Of a stretch of 64,000 bases of DNA, positions 8,028 to 16,488 are shown one piece after another. The stretch's first letter is position 1; each line of letters starts with the position of its first letter. This DNA comes from Burkholderia cepacia ATCC 25416. GTDB lineage: Bacteria > Pseudomonadota > Gammaproteobacteria > Burkholderiales > Burkholderiaceae. Location of the stretch: the NCBI RefSeq assembly GCF_001411495.1, contig NZ_CP012982.1, forward strand, positions 2,604,001 through 2,668,000, in the 5' to 3' direction. Under the pieces are notes generated by a model. The model was not told the origin of the DNA, did no database searches, and saw only the letters and a program-made list of their open reading frames with translations. The position numbers were made by a program, and so were the translations under genes.

Positions 8028-9479
8028 ATGCATATCGGCCTGCGTATCTTCTTCGGCTTTTTCCTGATCGTCGGGCTGGCCGCGCTGATCACGCTGCGCG
8101 TGTTCGTGCAGGAGGTGAAGCCCGGCGTGCGCGAAGCGATGGAGGACACCCTCGTCGATACCGCGCAAGTGCTCGCGACGCTGGCCGCCGACGACATGGC
8201 CAGCGGCCATATCGCCGACGGCGCTTTCGCGCGGCAGCTCGCGCAACTTCACGAACGCCCGGTCAGCGCGAACGTGTGGGGCGTGCAGAAGAACGTGATC
8301 GGCTACCGCCTCTACATCACCGACGCGCACGGCATCGTGCGCTACGACTCGACCGGCCGCGCGCTCGGGCAGGACTATTCGCGCTGGAACGACGTCTACC
8401 GGACGCTGCGCGGCGAATACGGCGCGCGCAGCACGCGCAGCGATCCGAACGACGACAGCAGCACCGTGATGCACGTGGCGGCACCGATCCGGCGCGGCAA
8501 CGAGATCATCGGCGTGCTGACGATCGCGAAGCCGAACCAGACGGTCGCGCCGTTCATCGCGCGCAGCCAGCGCAAGATCATGCTGTACGGCGCGCTGCTG
8601 ATGGGCGGCGCGATCCTGATCGGCGTCGCGTGCACCTGGTGGCTGGTGATCGGGCTGCGTCGCCTGCAGCGCTATGCGCGCGCGATTGCGGCGGGCGAGC
8701 GGGCCGAGATGCCGCTGCAGGGCGCGAGCGAGCTGGCCGAGCTCGGGCGCGCGGTGGAAAGCATGCATCAGCGGCTCGAGGACCGGCAGTACGTCGAGAC
8801 CTACATCCACACGCTCACGCACGAGATGAAAAGCCCGCTGGCGGCGATCAGCGGCGCAGCCGAACTGCTGCAGGAAGACATGCCGGTTGCGAACCGCCGG
8901 CGCTTCACCGAGAACATCCGCCGCCAGGCCGGCCGCCTCGAACAGATGATCCGCAAGCTGCTCGCGCTCGCCGAAGTCGAACAGAAGCAGCGGCTGTCGG
9001 TGCGCGAACCGGTGGCGCTGCGGCCGGTGCTCGAACAGCTCGTCGACGATATCGAGCCGCGCGCGCGGCAGCGCGGCGTGAACCTGGCGATCGACGCGAA
9101 CGACGCGACCGACCCGGCGGTCGTCGAAGGCGATCCGTTCCTGCTGCGCCAGGCGCTCGGCAACCTGCTCGACAACGCGCTGGATTTCGCGCCGCGGGGC
9201 AGCACGATCCGCATCGCGCTCGAACGGCAGCCGGCGGGCAGGGCGCACGTCGCGATCGTGCGCGTCGCCGATGACGGCCCCGGCGTGCCCGACTACGCAC
9301 TGGCGCGCGTGTTCGAGCGCTTCTATTCGCTGCCGCGCCCCGACGGGCAGGATCGCAGCACGGGCCTCGGGCTGTGTTTCGTCCGCGAAGTCGCGATGCT
9401 GCACCGCGGCCAGGTCGCGCTCGCGAACCGCGACGAAGGCGGCGCGTGCGCGACGCTCACGCTGCCGTCGTCGGCCTGA
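8028..9479 (+). CDS. creC: Two-component sensor histidine kinase CreC
   Basis: A 483-residue membrane kinase. One transmembrane helix is near the N-terminus (FFGFFLIVGLAALITL). A periplasmic sensor region of about 160 residues follows, then a second helix near 185-205, a HAMP-like segment, and the H-box THEMKSPLAAISG with phosphoacceptor His265. The ATPase domain shows the N-box GNLLDNALDF, a DDGPGVP box and STGLGLCFVREV. CreC autophosphorylates and passes phosphate to CreB; in other proteobacteria the system responds to metabolic state and beta-lactam stress. Length and topology fit the family. Confidence 0.9.
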   Translation: MHIGLRIFFGFFLIVGLAALITLRVFVQEVKPGVREAMEDTLVDTAQVLATLAADDMASGHIADGAFARQLAQLHERPVSANVWGVQKNVIGYRLYITDAHGIVRYDSTGRALGQDYSRWNDVYRTLRGEYGARSTRSDPNDDSSTVMHVAAPIRRGNEIIGVLTIAKPNQTVAPFIARSQRKIMLYGALLMGGAILIGVACTWWLVIGLRRLQRYARAIAAGERAEMPLQGASELAELGRAVESMHQRLEDRQYVETYIHTLTHEMKSPLAAISGAAELLQEDMPVANRRRFTENIRRQAGRLEQMIRKLLALAEVEQKQRLSVREPVALRPVLEQLVDDIEPRARQRGVNLAIDANDATDPAVVEGDPFLLRQALGNLLDNALDFAPRGSTIRIALERQPAGRAHVAIVRVADDGPGVPDYALARVFERFYSLPRPDGQDRSTGLGLCFVREVAMLHRGQVALANRDEGGACATLTLPSSA

Positions 9480-9485
9480 CCGCGC

Positions 9486-9545
9486 TTCACGTTCGCCCCA
9501 CATTCGGCCCACATTCGCTTCACACCGGCTTCAATCGCCCTTCAC
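9486..9545 (+). promoter_or_regulatory. Array of six CreB half-sites (cre tags) upstream of creD
   Basis: Half-sites recur at exactly 11-base intervals: TTCAC (9486), CCCAC (9497), CCCAC (9508), TTCAC (9519), TTCAA (9530), TTCAC (9541), each followed by a 6-base spacer. The known cre tag is TTCAC-N6-TTCAC, so this is three tags' worth of phased half-sites in 60 bases. A TACCTT -10-like hexamer lies at 9567-9572 and creD starts at 9594. This strongly supports CreB control of creD. Confidence 0.85.
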
Positions 9546-9593
9546 CGGGCCGGCGCATGCTGGCGGTACCTTTTACTCCGGTACCTGTCGGCC

Positions 9594-10985
9594 ATGAATC
9601 GAGTCCTGTTGTTCAAATTCGCGATCACCGCGTTGCTTGCGCTGCTGATCCTGATCCCGCTGCAGATGGTGCAAAGCATCGTGCACGAACGCTCCGCGTA
9701 TCGCATGGATGCGCTGCAGAGCATCTGGTCGAGCTATGCGGGGCCGCAGACGGTGTCGGGGCCGGTGCTCGTCGTGCCTTACACGGAAGTCACGCGCGTG
9801 CGCGACGAGACGCCCGCCGGCGGCGCGACGAAGACGAGCCTGAGAAGCGAGACGAAGCGCCTGCTCGTGTTTCCGAAGACGCTGAACGTCGACGGCACGC
9901 TGACGACCAGCGTCCGCTATCGAGGTATCCACAAGGCGCTGGTGTACGAACTGACGAGCCGGCTGACCGGCACGCTGGCGTTGCCGGACCTGAAGAAGCT
10001 GCCGCAGGCGGACGGCCACGTGAGCTTCAAGGTCGACAACGCCTATGTCGCGATCGGCATCGGCGACATTCGCGGGCTGACCGCGCAACCCGACCTGCGC
10101 ATCGGCGGCGCGCGTTTCGACGTGGAGCAGGGTACGCGGCTGGACAGCCTGCGCCAGGGTGTGCACGCGAACGTCGACCTCGCGGCGCTGGCCGAAGCAG
10201 GCGCGGGGGCGGTCGTGCCGTTCAGCATCGACCTGCCGCTGCGGGGCGCGGAGTCCGTCGCGTTCGCGCCGGTGGGCGATCAGAACGATTTCTCGCTGAA
10301 GTCGACGTGGCCGCATCCGAGTTTCGACGGCGCGTTCCTGCCGAACAACCGCACGGTCGATGCGCGCGGCTTCACCGGCAACTGGCGCGTGACGTCGTTC
10401 AACACGAAGGCGCGCGAGCAGATCGCGACCGGCAACGGGGACAGCGCGATCGAAACGGCGTCGGTGTCGATGATCGAACCCGTGAACGTCTATCTGCAGG
10501 CCGAACGCGCAACGAAGTACGGCGCGCTGTTCGTGATGCTCACGTTCGCGAGCTTCTTCATGTACGAGCTCGTGAAGCGGCTGCGCATTCACCCGATCCA
10601 GTACACGCTGGTCGGCCTGTCGCTCGCGTTGTTCTTCCTGCTGCTGCTGAGCCTCTCCGAACACATCGCGTTCGCGTATGCGTATCTCGCGGCGAGCGGC
10701 GCATGCATCGGGCTGCTCGGCTTCTACCTGTCGTTCGTGCTGCACAGCGTGAAGCGCGGCGCGGTGTTCTCGGCGCTGCTCGCGGTGCTGTATGCGGCGC
10801 TCTACGGGCTGCTGCTGTCGGAAGACAACGCGCTGATGCTCGGTTCGCTGCTGCTGTTCGCGATCCTCGCCGGCATCATGACGCTCACGCGCCGCGTCGA
10901 CTGGTATTCGCTCGGCGCCGCGTGGCAACCGTTGGTCGACAAGGCGGCCGCGGGCGCCGTGAAGCCGGGCGCGCAGGCGAAGTAG
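9594..10985 (+). CDS. creD: Inner-membrane protein CreD
   Basis: A 463-residue protein with an N-terminal membrane helix (LLFKFAITALLALLILIP) and the CreD signature that follows it (SIWSSYAGPQTVSGPVLVVP). A large periplasmic beta-rich domain of about 300 residues comes next, then a C-terminal block of about five membrane helices. CreD is the classic output gene of CreBC and is linked to envelope and beta-lactam responses; its molecular activity is unknown. It is separated from creC by 114 bases that contain the CreB site array, so it has its own promoter. Confidence 0.9.
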   Translation: MNRVLLFKFAITALLALLILIPLQMVQSIVHERSAYRMDALQSIWSSYAGPQTVSGPVLVVPYTEVTRVRDETPAGGATKTSLRSETKRLLVFPKTLNVDGTLTTSVRYRGIHKALVYELTSRLTGTLALPDLKKLPQADGHVSFKVDNAYVAIGIGDIRGLTAQPDLRIGGARFDVEQGTRLDSLRQGVHANVDLAALAEAGAGAVVPFSIDLPLRGAESVAFAPVGDQNDFSLKSTWPHPSFDGAFLPNNRTVDARGFTGNWRVTSFNTKAREQIATGNGDSAIETASVSMIEPVNVYLQAERATKYGALFVMLTFASFFMYELVKRLRIHPIQYTLVGLSLALFFLLLLSLSEHIAFAYAYLAASGACIGLLGFYLSFVLHSVKRGAVFSALLAVLYAALYGLLLSEDNALMLGSLLLFAILAGIMTLTRRVDWYSLGAAWQPLVDKAAAGAVKPGAQAK

Positions 10986-11057
10986 GCACGCGGGTGGCGA
11001 GCGCGCCGGTCGGCAATGCGACGGCCGGCGCGTCATCCGGCGCGAGACAGCCGCGCT

Positions 11058-11480
11058 TCACGCGCGTGGTGCGGGCCGGCGAAAACGCGCGAGCGGAATT
11101 TCGGCGACGGCGGTGATCTCGATCAGCAGGTCGGGATGGTAGAGACGTTCGACCTGGACGGTCGTCGTCACCGGATAGGGCGCGGCGAAATACGTGTTGC
11201 GGATGTCGCCGGCCTGCATGAAGGCATCGATGTCGGTCGCGTAGTGGACGAGCGAAATCACGTCCTGCATCTGCCCGCCCATCGCGGCGAGCACGGCGCG
11301 AATGTTGTCGAGCGTCTGCCGTAGCTGCATGCGCATGTCGCCGTGGCCGACCACCTGGCCGTCGCGGTCGAGCGCCACTTGCCCCTTCAGATGCACGATC
11401 CGGCCGTCGCCCTCGATCACGGCCATCGAGAACGCGCCGAACGGCGCCCAGACTTCCGGCGGATTCACTGCTTCGGCCAT
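11058..11480 (-). CDS. RidA-family protein
   Basis: A 140-residue RidA/YjgF-type protein. RidA members are small trimeric deaminases that hydrolyse reactive enamines and imines from PLP enzymes. The typical order is present: HLKGQVALDRDGQVVG, a QLRQTLDNIRAVLAAMGG helix, and YPVTTTVQVERLYHP near the C-terminus, where many RidA proteins have an Arg next to the substrate site. The start at 11480 follows an AGGAG site. The protein is slightly long at both ends, so it may be an acetamidase-like or detoxifying subgroup rather than canonical RidA. Confidence 0.8.
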   Translation of the reverse strand: MAEAVNPPEVWAPFGAFSMAVIEGDGRIVHLKGQVALDRDGQVVGHGDMRMQLRQTLDNIRAVLAAMGGQMQDVISLVHYATDIDAFMQAGDIRNTYFAAPYPVTTTVQVERLYHPDLLIEITAVAEIPLARFRRPAPRA

Positions 11481-11640
11481 CACGCGGCTCCTGTGAGGCG
11501 GCGGCTGCACGGCTTGCGGCGAGCGGCCGCGCAACGGAGGCGCGCCGTCGACAGCACCGCGCGCTTCGTCGACAATCGCGCCATTATGGATGAACGCGCG
11601 GCGACGCATGGGGCGTTGTTTCGCGATCACGACGACACAC

Positions 11641-12078
11641 ATGGACGATATCCGCGTCATCAAGGATCGTGCGGCGCTCGACGGCACCGCGTACGTCGAA
11701 CTCATGGGCGGGCCGTATGCGCGCACCTGCTGGAATGCCGGGTCGCTGTTCTTCGACGAGGAAGTGTTCGGGCTGCTCGAGGCGGCAATCGCGCGGCAGA
11801 TTCCCGACTACGACCATTACACGTTCAACGCCGTCGGCATGGCCGACTGGCTTGCGATCGTCGCCGAACTGGCCGACACGGGCAGGAGGCTCGGCAACGC
11901 CGCGCAGCGCACCGACGCGCTCGACCGGCTCGGTTTCATTTTCAGCGGATCGCGGCAGGCTTTCGTCGCGCGTCTCGACGCAAGCTGCGCCGCGCTGGCC
12001 GGCGTGATCGCGGAAGTCGACGCGTGGACACGCGACGTTCGGCTTCGCCACGACCAGGTGACGATCCTGGGGATGTGA
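11641..12078 (+). CDS. Uncharacterised 145-residue protein
   Basis: The ATG at 11641 starts a soluble acidic protein (MDDIRVIKDRAALDGTAYVE, later DYDHYTFNAVGMADWLAIVAE). Coding composition is good, and helices dominate the second half. There is no signal peptide or membrane segment. I do not recognise a family. The in-frame upstream ATG at 11590 would add an arginine-rich leader and is less likely. It is divergent from the RidA gene (160 bases between starts). Confidence 0.65.
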   Translation: MDDIRVIKDRAALDGTAYVELMGGPYARTCWNAGSLFFDEEVFGLLEAAIARQIPDYDHYTFNAVGMADWLAIVAELADTGRRLGNAAQRTDALDRLGFIFSGSRQAFVARLDASCAALAGVIAEVDAWTRDVRLRHDQVTILGM

Positions 12079-12160
12079 CGCGGCGCGTGCCGGGTGTCAC
12101 CGCCGACAGGCCGGGCGGCATCCACTTATACTCGAGCTTTTCCGCCATTCGATTGTCGCC

Positions 12161-12352
12161 GTGCCCACGCCTGCCCCCACCGATCCGTCCATCGACGATC
12201 CGCGTCCGACCCCGCCCGTACAACCCGAGCTGGAAGACTGCTGCAACAGCGGTTGTTCGTCGTGCGTTTTCGACCTGTACGACGAAGCACTGGCGCGCTA
12301 TCGCGTCGAACTGGCGGAGTGGGAAGCGCGGCACGCGCAGCACAAGCCATGA
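12161..12352 (+). CDS. Small oxidoreductase-like (Oxidored-like) domain protein
   Basis: A 63-residue protein with a Pro-rich N-terminus followed by the Cys signature EDCCNSGCSSCVFDLYDEAL and a charged helix. This Cys-X3-Cys-X2-Cys plus FDLY pattern is the short domain named 'oxidoreductase-like, N-terminal'. The cysteines probably bind a metal or cluster, though the function is not established. The start is a GTG; no good ribosome binding site is visible. The gene ends 78 bases before the convergent MFS gene. Confidence 0.75.
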   Translation: MPTPAPTDPSIDDPRPTPPVQPELEDCCNSGCSSCVFDLYDEALARYRVELAEWEARHAQHKP

Positions 12353-12430
12353 CGACAAGCCCGATGCCGGCGAGCGGTGCGCATTTGCCGCGCGTCTCGA
12401 GCCGCGCCGGCAGTGGGCGCCGATCCCGCG

Positions 12431-13891
12431 TCACGCGCCCGCATGCAGCCGCCGATGCAGCGGCCCGAGCATGGCCGACAGCGCGATGCACGCGAGCAGC
12501 ACGGCCGTCAGCGCGAACATCGACGTTCTGAAGCCCTGCACATAATCGAGCGCGGCCGGATGCGTGCCGAGCCGGGCGAAGAACACGCCGCCGAGCGTCG
12601 CCGCGCCGACGGCCGCGCCGATCTGCAGCATCGCGGTGACCATGCCGGATGCCACGCCCGCGCGGGCGGTATCGACTTCCGCGAGCACGATCCGCACGAC
12701 CGACGGCAGCACGAGGCCCTGGCCGACACCGATCGCCGCGATCCCCACGTAGAAGCCGGGGCCCGGCGCGGCCGCACCGGCAAGCGCGGCGGCCGTCGCG
12801 ACGCCGGCCGCGAGCATCGCGAAACCGAGCGTGAGCACGCGATAGCCGCCGAACCGGCCGACGAGCCGCGGCATCAGCAGCGGGCTCGACAGGAAGCCGA
12901 GCCCGAGCGGCAGGATCGCGAGCCCCGATGCGAGCGGCGACCAGTTCAGGCAGCCCTGCAGATAGATCCCGTAGCTCAGGAAGAACGCGCTCAGCGTATA
13001 GAACAGGAACGCCAGCACGAGCCCGAGTGCGACGACCGGGTTCCGGAACAGGCGCACGTCGAGCAGCGGATCGTGGCCGCCCGCGAGACGGCGCGCCTCG
13101 ACCGCCAGCAGCGCGCCGAGCATCGGCAGCGCGCCGACGAGGCACGCGACCATCCACAGCGGCCAGCCGGCCTCGCGCCCGTGCGTGAGCGGGTAGACGA
13201 GCATCAGCAGGAACAGCGACAGCAGGGCCATGCCGGGCACGTCGATGCGCCGGCCGCGCGGCGGCCGGCTTTCCGGGATGAAGCGCCAGCTGCCGATCAG
13301 CGCCAGGATGCCGATCGGCAGATTGACGAGGAAGATCGCGCGCCAGCCGAGCCCGAACGGATGCAGGCTGATCAGCGCACCGCCGCCGAGCTGGCCGATC
13401 ACGGCCGCGAGGCCGAACACGAAACCGTAGAAGCCCATCACGCGCACCTGCTCCTGCGGGCTGAACACGCTGCGGATCGTCGCGAGCACCTGCGGCGCGA
13501 GGATCGCGGCGAACAGGCCCTGCAGCACGCGGCCGCCGACCAGCACCGCGCCGCTGCCGGCGAGCCCGCACAGCGTCGACGCGACGACGAAGCCGGCCAT
13601 CCCGATCATGAACATGCGCTTGCGGCCGTACAGGTCGCCGAGCCGGCCGCCGGTGATCTGCACGACGGCGTTCGCGCACGCGTACGCCGACACGACCAGT
13701 TGCAGCTCGGCCGGGCGTGCGCCGATGCCGTCGCGGATGGCCGGTAGCGCCAGATTCACAATGAAGTAGTCGAGCGGCGGCAAAATCGCGCCAACCAGCA
13801 GGACCACCAGCGCCCAGCCGTGGTGGCTGCGCGGTGTCGCCGCGGCGGCCGTGCCGGCCGGGCCGCAGGGGGCAAGGGTGTCGTGGGTCAT
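12431..13891 (-). CDS. MFS transporter, 14-helix DHA2-like drug/metabolite exporter
   Basis: A 486-residue inner-membrane protein with about 14 hydrophobic helices. The MFS motif between helices 2 and 3 is GGRLGDLYGRKRMFMIG. Motif C-like Gly/Pro sequences occur in helix 5 (VFGLAAVIGQLGGGAL). Length and helix number fit the EmrB/QacA (DHA2) group of proton-driven exporters. The ATG at 13891 gives the usual short cytoplasmic N-terminus. A LysR regulator is transcribed divergently from 14062, with an operator-like dyad between them. Confidence 0.85.
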   Translation of the reverse strand: MTHDTLAPCGPAGTAAAATPRSHHGWALVVLLVGAILPPLDYFIVNLALPAIRDGIGARPAELQLVVSAYACANAVVQITGGRLGDLYGRKRMFMIGMAGFVVASTLCGLAGSGAVLVGGRVLQGLFAAILAPQVLATIRSVFSPQEQVRVMGFYGFVFGLAAVIGQLGGGALISLHPFGLGWRAIFLVNLPIGILALIGSWRFIPESRPPRGRRIDVPGMALLSLFLLMLVYPLTHGREAGWPLWMVACLVGALPMLGALLAVEARRLAGGHDPLLDVRLFRNPVVALGLVLAFLFYTLSAFFLSYGIYLQGCLNWSPLASGLAILPLGLGFLSSPLLMPRLVGRFGGYRVLTLGFAMLAAGVATAAALAGAAAPGPGFYVGIAAIGVGQGLVLPSVVRIVLAEVDTARAGVASGMVTAMLQIGAAVGAATLGGVFFARLGTHPAALDYVQGFRTSMFALTAVLLACIALSAMLGPLHRRLHAGA

Positions 13892-14026
13892 GGAAACCAG
13901 TCCGAAGAAACGAGGGCCGTATCCAGGCCGGACGCGGTGCCGGGGGCGCCGGTTCGGCCGGGGGCGGGCGATTGACCCCCATTCTGGGTGGTGGCAATGA
14001 ATCGGAAAAGCGGGAATTGGTGGTAG

Positions 14027-14051
14027 CATCCATCGGGTTATTCGATGGATG
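14027..14051. promoter_or_regulatory. LysR-type operator between the MFS exporter and its regulator
   Basis: Perfect 9-base inverted arms CATCCATCG / CGATGGATG are separated by seven bases. The core contains ATC-N9-GAT, the T-N11-A form typical of LysR regulators. The dyad lies 11 bases upstream of the LysR start and overlaps its ribosome binding site region, fitting autoregulation plus control of the divergent exporter. Confidence 0.65.
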
Positions 14052-14061
14052 GAGAAGGGCG

Positions 14062-14934
14062 ATGCGCGGTTTCGACCTGGATCAGTTGCGTACTTTCGCG
14101 GCGGTCGCGGATGCCGGCAGCCTGACGGCCGCCGCGCCGCTGCTGCACCTGTCGCAGTCGACGGTCAGCGAGCAGGTGCGCAAGCTCGAATCGCGCGCCG
14201 GCGTGCCGCTGTTCGTGCGCAGCAAGCGCGGCGTCGAGCCGACCCCGGCCGGCTCGCGGCTGCTGCAGCACGCGCGGCGCATCGTCGCGCTGAACGAGGC
14301 CGCGTTCGACGAAGTGCGCGGGCAGGCGATCAAGGGCGAGCTGCGCGTCGCGATCACCGATTACTACCGGACGAACGAAGTCGCGGGCCTGCTCGCCAGG
14401 CTGCGGGAGTGCTACCCGCAACTGAGCCTGCACGTCAGCGCGATGAAGAGCGCGGACATCGAGGCGGCGCATGCGCGGGGGCAGGTCGATCTCGGCGTGG
14501 TGATGAACCTGTCGAGCGGGCCGTTCCGGCCGGCGTCGGCCGATACGCGCTGGGTGCTGCGGCGCGAGCCGCTGTCGTGGGTCGCGTCGCCCGCACTCGC
14601 CGAGCAACTGCCCGAGCCGTTGCCGCTCGTGCTGCTGCCGGACGACTGCATGATGCATCAGGTCGCGGTGCGCGCGCTCGACGAGCGGCATACGCCGTAC
14701 CGGCTCGTGCACAGCGCGTCGGGGGTCGCGGGGCTGCAGTCGATGCTGGCGGCGGGGCTCGGTGTGGGCTGTCTGTGCGCGTCGGCGATCGGCGAGGGCA
14801 TGATGCGGCTCGGCGCGAAATACCGTCTGCCGCCGCTGCCCGACGCGGTGTTTTCGCTGACGCCGCCGATGCCGGGCGAACGCGAAACCGTCACGCAGGC
14901 GCGCGAGGTGCTGTCGCGGCAATTGCTGATGTAG
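14062..14934 (+). CDS. LysR-family transcriptional regulator
   Basis: A 290-residue regulator. The N-terminal winged helix-turn-helix occupies residues about 5-62 (LRTFAAVADAGSLTAAAPLL, then SQSTVSEQVRKLE). An effector-binding domain follows, starting near ELRVAITDYYRT. The start follows GGAGAAGGG. It is divergent from the DHA2 exporter and probably controls it through the dyad at 14027-14051. The effector cannot be deduced. Confidence 0.9.
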   Translation: MRGFDLDQLRTFAAVADAGSLTAAAPLLHLSQSTVSEQVRKLESRAGVPLFVRSKRGVEPTPAGSRLLQHARRIVALNEAAFDEVRGQAIKGELRVAITDYYRTNEVAGLLARLRECYPQLSLHVSAMKSADIEAAHARGQVDLGVVMNLSSGPFRPASADTRWVLRREPLSWVASPALAEQLPEPLPLVLLPDDCMMHQVAVRALDERHTPYRLVHSASGVAGLQSMLAAGLGVGCLCASAIGEGMMRLGAKYRLPPLPDAVFSLTPPMPGERETVTQAREVLSRQLLM

Positions 14935-14999
14935 AACCGTGGAACCGGGCCGCGCGATGCGCGGCGGCGCGTACCTGAGAGGCGCGCCAGGAGAAAAAA

Positions 15000-15320
15000 A
15001 TGAACGACGAACTGCAACGCCAGATGGCCGCGAAGCTGCAGGATGCGCTGGAGCGCGTGGTCGACGAACGCTCGCTGATCCACTTCCTGCGCGTGCTCGG
15101 CCACGACTGGAACAAGGAGCGGCAGCTCGAGGCCGACCTGCCTGCGTCACCGTATGCGCGCGCCGCGCTCGGCTGGGAGAACCACTCGATCGGCGAGTAC
15201 CTGGATGCGATGGTCGACTGGGCCGAGGCATCGGAGGAAGGGCTGCGCTACTACGACGTGCCCGACAATCCGTGGCGGCGCATGGCGGATATCCTGTTCG
15301 CCGGGAAAAGCTACGAATAG
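15000..15320 (+). CDS. Small DUF7660-like protein
   Basis: A 106-residue acidic soluble protein after a strong AGGAGA site. It has ERVVDERSLIHFLRVLGHDW in the first half and a W-E-N...EYLDAMVDWAEAS helix followed by NPWRRMADILFAGKSYE at the end. This matches the pattern I associate with DUF7660 domains, whose function is unknown. Assignment of the DUF is from memory of the pattern. It follows the LysR gene by 65 bases on the same strand. Confidence 0.6.
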   Translation: MNDELQRQMAAKLQDALERVVDERSLIHFLRVLGHDWNKERQLEADLPASPYARAALGWENHSIGEYLDAMVDWAEASEEGLRYYDVPDNPWRRMADILFAGKSYE

Positions 15321-15364
15321 CGCCGGTCGGGCGATTCGTTCGCTTCACGTTCGCTGCTGCGAAT

Positions 15365-15484
15365 CGCTCAACCGCTCAACCGCTCAACCGCTCAACCGCT
15401 CAACCGCTCAACCGCTCAACCGCTCAACCGCTCAACCGCCCAGCCGCCCAGCCGTCCAGCCGCCCAGCCGTCCAGCCGTCCAAT
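15365..15484. repeat. Octanucleotide tandem repeat (VNTR)
   Basis: Nine exact copies of CGCTCAAC (15365-15436) are followed by six diverged copies (CGCCCAGC, CGTCCAGC and a terminal CGTCCAAT), fifteen units in 120 bases. The tract fills most of the gap between convergent genes and ends three bases before the stop of the next LysR gene. Exact copies on one side and diverged copies on the other suggest recent slippage expansion at the left end. A change of one unit shifts frame but lies outside both coding regions. Confidence 0.95.
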
Positions 15485-15487
15485 CGC

Positions 15488-16390
15488 CTATTCGGCCGGT
15501 TCGCCGTTCACGTACGCACGCAGCCCGTCGGCCAGCGCATCGAACACCGCGCGGCAGCGCGGGCTCGTGCGCAGGTCCTCGTGCATCACGACCCAGGTTT
15601 CCAGCTGCATCGCGGGCCCGTCCGGCAGCACGCGCACGAGCCGCGCGTCGCGTTTCGCGAGCCCGGTCTGGCAGAAGCCGATCCCGTAGCCGGCGCGGAT
15701 CATCGCGAGCTGCGCCAGGTTGCTGTCGGTGCGCAGCGAGAACGCGTCGCGCTTCCACATCGGCATGCCGCGGCCCGCCGAGCGGATGAACGGCGTGACC
15801 GTGTCGAAGCCGATCAGCGCGTGATGCGCGAGTTCGTCGATCGTCGCGGGCGCCCCGTTGCGCGCCAGGTAGTCGTCGCGCGCATACAGCGCGACATCGA
15901 TTTCGCCGATGCGCCGCGCCACGAGCGCCTCCTGCGCGGGCGGCGCCATCCGGACCGCGATGTCGGCCTCGCGCTTGAGCACGTCCTGGATGCGGTCGGT
16001 CGGCACCAGCTCGATGACGAGCCCCGGATGGTTGCGCCGCAATTGCGCGAGAACCGGCGGGAGCACTTCGACGGCGATCACGTCGCTGGCCGAGATCCGC
16101 ACGATGCCGCGCACGCCGGCGCCGTGGCTCGCGGCCGCCCGCTCGAACGCGGCGGCCGCGCTGCGCAGCGCCTCCGCATGGCCGCGCAGCGCGAGCGCCG
16201 CCTCGGTCGGCAGCAGGCCGGACGGCGAGCGCGTGAACAGCGTCTGGCCGAACGCGGCTTCGAGTGCCGCGACGTGGCGGCCGGCCGTCGGCTGCGTGAT
16301 GCCGAGCGCCCGCGCCGCGCCGGACAGCGAGCCTTCCGTCAGCACGGCCAGGAAGGTGCGGTAGCGTTCCCAGTTCAGATCGGTGGTCAT
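15488..16390 (-). CDS. LysR-family transcriptional regulator
   Basis: A 300-residue LysR protein. The helix-turn-helix spans about residues 7-64 (YRTFLAVLTEGSLSGAARAL, then TQPTAGRHVAALE) and the effector domain starts near GIVRISASDVIAVEVLPP. It is divergent from an NAD-dependent epimerase-like gene whose start is 98 bases away, and is the likely regulator of that gene. Its stop codon abuts the octanucleotide repeat, so repeat contraction could reach into the last codons. Confidence 0.9.
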   Translation of the reverse strand: MTTDLNWERYRTFLAVLTEGSLSGAARALGITQPTAGRHVAALEAAFGQTLFTRSPSGLLPTEAALALRGHAEALRSAAAAFERAAASHGAGVRGIVRISASDVIAVEVLPPVLAQLRRNHPGLVIELVPTDRIQDVLKREADIAVRMAPPAQEALVARRIGEIDVALYARDDYLARNGAPATIDELAHHALIGFDTVTPFIRSAGRGMPMWKRDAFSLRTDSNLAQLAMIRAGYGIGFCQTGLAKRDARLVRVLPDGPAMQLETWVVMHEDLRTSPRCRAVFDALADGLRAYVNGEPAE

Positions 16391-16403
16391 GCATAAATGT
16401 ATA

Positions 16404-16423
16404 GCCGATCCATTGGGTTCGGC
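16404..16423. promoter_or_regulatory. Inverted repeat in the LysR/epimerase intergenic region
   Basis: GCCGA-N10-TCGGC lies 14 bases upstream of the LysR start and 66 bases upstream of the epimerase start. Spacing fits a LysR-type site, but the arms are only five bases in a GC-rich region. Confidence 0.35.
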
Positions 16424-16488
16424 AATTCCTTGATAGCCTCCGGCGCGCCAGAATGCGTGTCATGACGGTTCATTCAAGGAGAGCGGCA

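Noticed and set aside
9560..9593. GGTACC-containing inverted repeat just before creD as a second operator
   Set aside because: GGTACC (9565-9570 and 9580-9585) is a short self-palindrome occurring twice; with CreB sites already explaining control, the evidence is too thin.
15361..15490. Possible CRISPR-like or repeat-spacer array
   Set aside because: The units are contiguous 8-base tandem copies with no spacers and no cas genes nearby.
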